Assembly (NCBI GenBank): GCA_030754315.1
Contig: JASMAO010000031.1
Coordinates: 1-9,398 of the forward strand
Source of the DNA: SAR202 cluster bacterium
GTDB lineage: Bacteria > Chloroflexota > Dehalococcoidia > Lucifugimonadales > JASMAO01
DNA: 9,398 bases
Direction of reading: 5' to 3'
The notes beneath the pieces are model-generated. The model was not told where the DNA came from and searched no databases. It saw only the letters and a program-made list of their open reading frames with translations. Made by a program: the position numbers and the translations under genes. Positions 6,349 to 9,398 of this stretch are shown in pieces; position 1 is the stretch's first letter; every line of letters starts with the position of its first letter.

Positions 6349-7428
6349 GAAGCTGAGTTTTTTTGCTTGGCTCATTACGTGAGCTTTCCCATTCTCCATG
6401 ACGACCATGTCTTCGATACGGACGCCTCCCCATCCTGACAGGTATATGCCTGGCTCAATGGTTAATACCATGCCGTTTTCTATTACATCTTCGGCACGAG
6501 GTCCGACATGTGGGAATTCGTGAACAGCTAGACCTACCCCGTGACCAAGACTGTGCCCAAAGTCGTCGCCGTGGCCTGACGCTTTGATAATGTCACGTGC
6601 GATTGCGTCGACATCTTGTCCGGTCATGCCAGTCTCAATTCTCTCTTCAGCGGCCAATTGCGCTTCCAGAACCTTGCCGTAAACTCGTTTGAATTTATCG
6701 TCGGGCGAGCCCACTATGAACGTTCTTGTTAGATCACTGCAGTAGCCTTCGTAGATGCATCCCATGTCGATGACTATAGCTTGGTTTCTCTCGATCACGG
6801 TGTCATCAGCCCTGTGATGAGGCAGGGCACCGTTTGGTCCTGCTCCGACGATAGTGTCGAACGAAACGTTCTCAGCGCCACGTTTACGCATCGCCATCTC
6901 AAGATGGCTGGCAATCAACTTCTCGGTCATACCTTGTTCAATTGTTGGTGCGACTTCATCCATTGCCTGATCGGCGATGGTGACAGCATGTTGAAGTAAC
7001 TGTAATTCCTCCGGGTATTTCTTTGCCCTCAAACGATCAATTAGGTTGTAGGTTTTGACTAGTCTCAGCCTAGTCCGAACGTCCGCTTCTCGGTTGGCTT
7101 TGACAAAAGCAGCGTGCACTGCGACGGTCATATCTTGTGCTTCGAATCCCATACGTTGGACTCCCAAATGTGAAGAAAGCTTCGGAAGCCAGTCCGCGGC
7201 CCCCCCTGTACGATGCACTGTAAAATCTGGTGCCTGTTGCCCAGCCTGTTCAATGTAACGGAAGTCTGTGGCTAGTATTGCATCTGACTCGGTAATGACA
7301 AGATAACCTGCTGATCCCGTGAATCCGGAGAGATATCTTCGGTTATTGCTACTTGAAACCAGTATAGAGTCCAGTTGTTCCTGTCTAAGGGTGGTGCGGA
7401 TTTGATTAAGTCGATCATGTGTACCCAT
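6346..7428 (-). CDS. pepP: Xaa-Pro aminopeptidase, M24 family
   Basis: A 360-residue cytoplasmic metallopeptidase of family M24B, expected to cleave the bond before proline in peptides. The N-terminal creatinase-type domain (about 1-130) includes the common NNRRYLSGFTGSAGYL (28-43). The C-terminal pita-bread domain holds all five metal ligands: Asp221 (VIDMG), Asp232 (CSDLTRTF), His296 (GHGVGL), Glu325 (TIEPGIY) and Glu339 (VRIED). His204 (LPHH) and His303 (VHEFP) match the substrate-binding histidines. Length and sequence style are those of the short YqhT/PapA type next to efp in Bacillus. PepP (aminopeptidase) and PepQ (dipeptidase) cannot be fully separated from sequence alone, so the symbol is tentative. 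Only five bases separate it from the aroQ stop and no clear Shine-Dalgarno site is seen, which suggests coupled translation. Proximity to EF-P, another proline-related factor, is conserved and suggestive, but no direct link is shown. Confidence 0.92.
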   Translation of the reverse strand: MGTHDRLNQIRTTLRQEQLDSILVSSSNNRRYLSGFTGSAGYLVITESDAILATDFRYIEQAGQQAPDFTVHRTGGAADWLPKLSSHLGVQRMGFEAQDMTVAVHAAFVKANREADVRTRLRLVKTYNLIDRLRAKKYPEELQLLQHAVTIADQAMDEVAPTIEQGMTEKLIASHLEMAMRKRGAENVSFDTIVGAGPNGALPHHRADDTVIERNQAIVIDMGCIYEGYCSDLTRTFIVGSPDDKFKRVYGKVLEAQLAAEERIETGMTGQDVDAIARDIIKASGHGDDFGHSLGHGVGLAVHEFPHVGPRAEDVIENGMVLTIEPGIYLSGWGGVRIEDMVVMENGKAHVMSQAKKLSF

Positions 7429-7433
7429 AAAAC

Positions 7434-7871
7434 TTAGTTGTCTTTGAGAAGTTTGGCCAGGTATTCAAGCGCGAAGGTATATCCTTGCCAACCAATCCCA
7501 ACGATCTGCCCTTTCGAGATTGATGCGATTATTGATTGATGGCGGAAATCTTCGCGGGCGTGGACATTTGACAAGTGCACCTCGACGAATGGTAACTCGG
7601 TATCGGCGAGCGCGTCTCTTAGTGAAAGCCCGTAGTGGGTGAGTGCGCCTGCGTTGATTACTATACCATCTGATGATGGAGCCGATGCCTGGATATAATC
7701 TACGATAGCTCCCTCGTGGTTCGACTGGAAGAATTCCACGTCGACGTCTAGGTCATTGGCTCTTTTCTCAATGCGTTCCTGTAAATCCGACAGTGTGTCA
7801 GCACCGTATATTGCAGGATCGCGCTTGCCCAGGTTGTTCAGGTTTGGTCCGTTAATAATTAGAAACTTCAT
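7434..7871 (-). CDS. aroQ: 3-dehydroquinate dehydratase, type II
   Basis: Converts 3-dehydroquinate to 3-dehydroshikimate, the third step of the shikimate pathway to chorismate and aromatic amino acids. The 145 residues are standard for the dodecameric type II enzyme. Motifs are INGPNLNNLG (6-15), Arg17 and catalytic Tyr22 on the lid loop, EFFQSNHEG (46-54), INAGALTHY (72-80) with Asn73, VEVHLSNVHARE (96-107) with catalytic His99, and Arg110 in FRH. All active-site residues are present. The start ATG is preceded by AAGGA ten bases upstream. It heads the tightly packed group aroQ-peptidase-efp-xseA-xseB; the 157-base gap to the recombinase gene upstream is the likeliest place for its promoter. 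No other shikimate gene is in the window. Confidence 0.96.
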   Translation of the reverse strand: MKFLIINGPNLNNLGKRDPAIYGADTLSDLQERIEKRANDLDVDVEFFQSNHEGAIVDYIQASAPSSDGIVINAGALTHYGLSLRDALADTELPFVEVHLSNVHAREDFRHQSIIASISKGQIVGIGWQGYTFALEYLAKLLKDN

Positions 7872-8028
7872 TTATCCCGTTTCCTTCATTCTTTTGATCT
7901 ACCTGTGTGGATTTCAATCGGACTAAGTTACAAGGATAATCGCCTAGTTCGTAGATTCTACAATTTTTTTTAGGTTAGGTCAGCCTTGTCCGGATGATAA
8001 TGAGTTAGGGTGAATGCTATTTTTGTTA
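7872..8028 (-). other. Intergenic spacer, probable promoter region of the aroQ operon
   Basis: The 157 bases between the recombinase stop and the aroQ ATG are AT-rich and hold no gene. On the - strand TTGTAG and GATTAT lie 16 bases apart and form a weak sigma-70-type candidate, starting at an 11-base near-palindrome GTAGATTCTAC (7951-7961). That dyad could be an operator. No convincing terminator for the recombinase gene is seen, so read-through is possible. Confidence 0.35.
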
Positions 8029-8955
8029 TTATGCAAGTCGTTTGCGCGCTCTTGGATGAGCGGACATGTAAATTTTCTGAGCTTCGGATTGAGTCACATG
8101 TGTGTATATTTGTGTAGTTGATGGACTGGAATGTCCCAGCAGGTCTTGCACGACACGCAAGTCCGCACCTCCTTCGAGAAGGTGTGTGGCAAACGAATGG
8201 CGTAACGTGTGGGTGTGCACTTCACTGCCAAGCCCTATTTTTTCTGCGTATCGGCGCACTTTTTTCTGTATGCTGCGTTGGCTTAAACGACCACCTAAGC
8301 GGTTTAGGAAAAGAGCGTTACCGCTCTTGTTACCGGCTAGTTCAGGCCTTTCTTCATTGAGATACAGTGTTAGAGCGTCCCTTGCAGCAGAGCCCATAAG
8401 CACCACACGCTGCTTCGAGCCCTTTCCGATTACTCTTACCTCCCGAGTTCTGATGTTGACGTCTTGGATGTCGAGGTCACGTGCTTCGCTAACACGAAGG
8501 CCTGCGGCGTAGATGAGTTCCAGTAAGGCGCGGTCGCGAAGTCCTAGTGCCTCACTCTTCTCGGGAGATCCGACTAACTTGGCGGCATCCTCCTGAGAAA
8601 GAAAACGCGGTAGCCGACGCTCTCTCTTCATAACGCCGCGTTTTGGTATCGGATCCTTTTCAATCAACCCTTCCCTTAGGGCCCATCGTAGGAACGTACG
8701 AATCCCGCTCAACTTCCGCACCACGCTAGATTTGACATAACCGAGTTCAACCAGCCAAGCGAGGTACCCTCTGAGGGTGATGCGGTCGAGGTCCTTGAGG
8801 CCAGTAAGTTCCTTGGATTGGATGTAATCGAAGAGTGGACGAACGTCGGTCAAGTAGTTGCGAATGGTAAGGGAGGCAAGGCTTTTTTCCATGGACAGGT
8901 GAATTTCAAACCCTTGTTGAAGATTTGTCCATTCCTGCTCAGTCATTACCGTCAT
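8029..8955 (-). CDS. xerC: Tyrosine recombinase, XerC-like
   Basis: A 308-residue site-specific recombinase of the Xer type, expected to resolve chromosome dimers at a dif site near the replication terminus. The N-terminal SAM-like core-binding domain covers about 10-100 (SLASLTIRNYLTDVRPLFDY). The catalytic domain carries the full set: Arg154 (AGLRVSE), Lys178 (GKGSKQR), His249 and Arg252 (HTLRHSFATHLL), His275 (LLGHSS) and the nucleophile Tyr284 (TTQIYTHV). The ending AHPRARKR recalls XerC more than XerD, but C/D assignment is uncertain and some bacteria use a single Xer. Length, composition and housekeeping neighbours argue against a phage or transposon integrase. A second in-frame ATG lies three codons downstream (8944-8946), and neither start has a good Shine-Dalgarno site. 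It lies 81 bases downstream of the partial gene at the right edge. Confidence 0.92.
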   Translation of the reverse strand: MTVMTEQEWTNLQQGFEIHLSMEKSLASLTIRNYLTDVRPLFDYIQSKELTGLKDLDRITLRGYLAWLVELGYVKSSVVRKLSGIRTFLRWALREGLIEKDPIPKRGVMKRERRLPRFLSQEDAAKLVGSPEKSEALGLRDRALLELIYAAGLRVSEARDLDIQDVNIRTREVRVIGKGSKQRVVLMGSAARDALTLYLNEERPELAGNKSGNALFLNRLGGRLSQRSIQKKVRRYAEKIGLGSEVHTHTLRHSFATHLLEGGADLRVVQDLLGHSSPSTTQIYTHVTQSEAQKIYMSAHPRARKRLA

Positions 8956-9015
8956 AGTTTTTCAAGGATGACAGGCGCTTCAACCAACTGGATAGGTGCT
9001 TCAGGTCAATGTTGT

Positions 9016-9035
9016 GGCAGTTTTTGAAAGCTGCC
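9016..9035 (-). promoter_or_regulatory. Imperfect hairpin after the right-edge gene
   Basis: GGCAG and CTGCC pair around a short AT-rich loop, with three more pairs possible across a one-base bulge. It begins just after the stop codon of the partial gene. No T-run follows on the - strand, so it is not a standard rho-independent terminator. Confidence 0.2.
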
Positions 9036-9036
9036 T

Positions 9037-9398
9037 TTATTGGACAACTGCATTGATGCTGTTAAGAACATCCTCATCTGGAGCGAAAATCGCGACTGTA
9101 GTATTCAGTGCGATTGTAAGTAATACGACCTGCTCTGGTAGCCTGAGTAGAAGGCTGGGATTTTCTTTTTTCAAGATTTCCCAAGTTCCCCCGGCTCTGG
9201 CGTGGGTGAATTGTGCGAAGGCGTTGACGAACTCGGCAGCGTCGGACTCAGTGTCCCAGACCGCTCGTAGGATCATTGCAGACTCGTTTTCTGGACCGTT
9301 CAAGAGTAGGACTGTGTCGCCTCCCCACCCCTCCGTTGCGGTCGCCGCGAGTTCCGGCCCAATAATGGCCTCGAGGTAGGCTTGGAGTAGGAACTCGC
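9037..9398 (-). CDS. C-terminal part of an unrecognised protein (cut by window edge)
   Basis: The frame is open from the right edge to a TAA at 9037-9039, giving 119 visible C-terminal residues; the true start lies outside the window. A TTG at 9301-9303 could be mistaken for a start, but the frame continues upstream with plausible protein sequence. Visible features are the segment GPELAATATEGWGGD near the edge, a WDTESDAAEFVNAFAQF helix-like segment, and a short hydrophobic stretch (VVLLTIALNTTVAIFAP) near the end, too short and interrupted to call a membrane span. The GWGGD and WDT..DA.EF pattern reminds me of uncharacterised, often exported proteins in Chloroflexota, but I cannot name a family. 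Function unknown. It ends 81 bases before the recombinase gene on the same strand. Confidence 0.7.
   Translation of the reverse strand, partial: EFLLQAYLEAIIGPELAATATEGWGGDTVLLLNGPENESAMILRAVWDTESDAAEFVNAFAQFTHARAGGTWEILKKENPSLLLRLPEQVVLLTIALNTTVAIFAPDEDVLNSINAVVQ

Noticed and set aside
7951..7971. Palindrome GTAGATTCTAC followed by eight T on the + strand, as a terminator
   Set aside because: The stem would be about four pairs with a three-base loop, and there is no + strand gene upstream for it to terminate.
8029..8955. Tyrosine recombinase as sign of an integrated mobile element
   Set aside because: Its sequence is Xer-like, the neighbours are housekeeping genes, and no tRNA target, attachment repeats or phage genes are visible.

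Overview
This window holds ordinary bacterial housekeeping genes, with no phage, insertion sequence, CRISPR array, rRNA or tRNA that I can find on either strand. Base composition looks moderate in G+C, close to half by eye. The gene order, the unusual EF-P loop and the C-terminal GWGGD-type protein at the right edge make me think of a Chloroflexota bacterium, perhaps a Dehalococcoidia/SAR202-like marine lineage. That assignment is an inference from family resemblance, not a measurement.

The left part (1-3460) is read on the + strand. After about 320 bases without a recognisable gene comes coaX (type III pantothenate kinase), preceded by a good extended -10 promoter. It is followed by coaBC, the bifunctional enzyme for the next two coenzyme A steps, so these two genes take pantothenate to 4'-phosphopantetheine. 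A 371-base noncoding stretch follows, carrying a 9-bp inverted repeat with a 12-bp palindrome inside it. Then comes a PIG-L/LmbE-fold gene with altered catalytic residues.

The right part (3527-9398) is read entirely on the - strand, so it converges on the PIG-L gene. In transcription order it runs: the C-terminal part of an unrecognised protein (cut by the window edge), a XerC-like tyrosine recombinase, aroQ, an M24 Xaa-Pro peptidase, efp, xseA, xseB and a PHP-domain phosphoesterase. From aroQ to xseB the spacers are only 1 to 34 bases. The Shine-Dalgarno sequence of efp overlaps the peptidase stop codon, and one base separates the efp stop from the xseA ATG. This strongly suggests a single operon. 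The aroQ-peptidase-efp order also occurs in Bacillus subtilis (yqhS-yqhT-efp), so this is an old conserved neighbourhood.

I do not see a new multi-gene system here. The points worth a second look are at residue level: EF-P has Gln where the modified Lys34 normally sits, the PIG-L protein has Ser in place of the general-base Asp, and CoaBC carries a paired Asp/Ser variant of the CoaC active site. The structured 371-base intergenic region is a further candidate.
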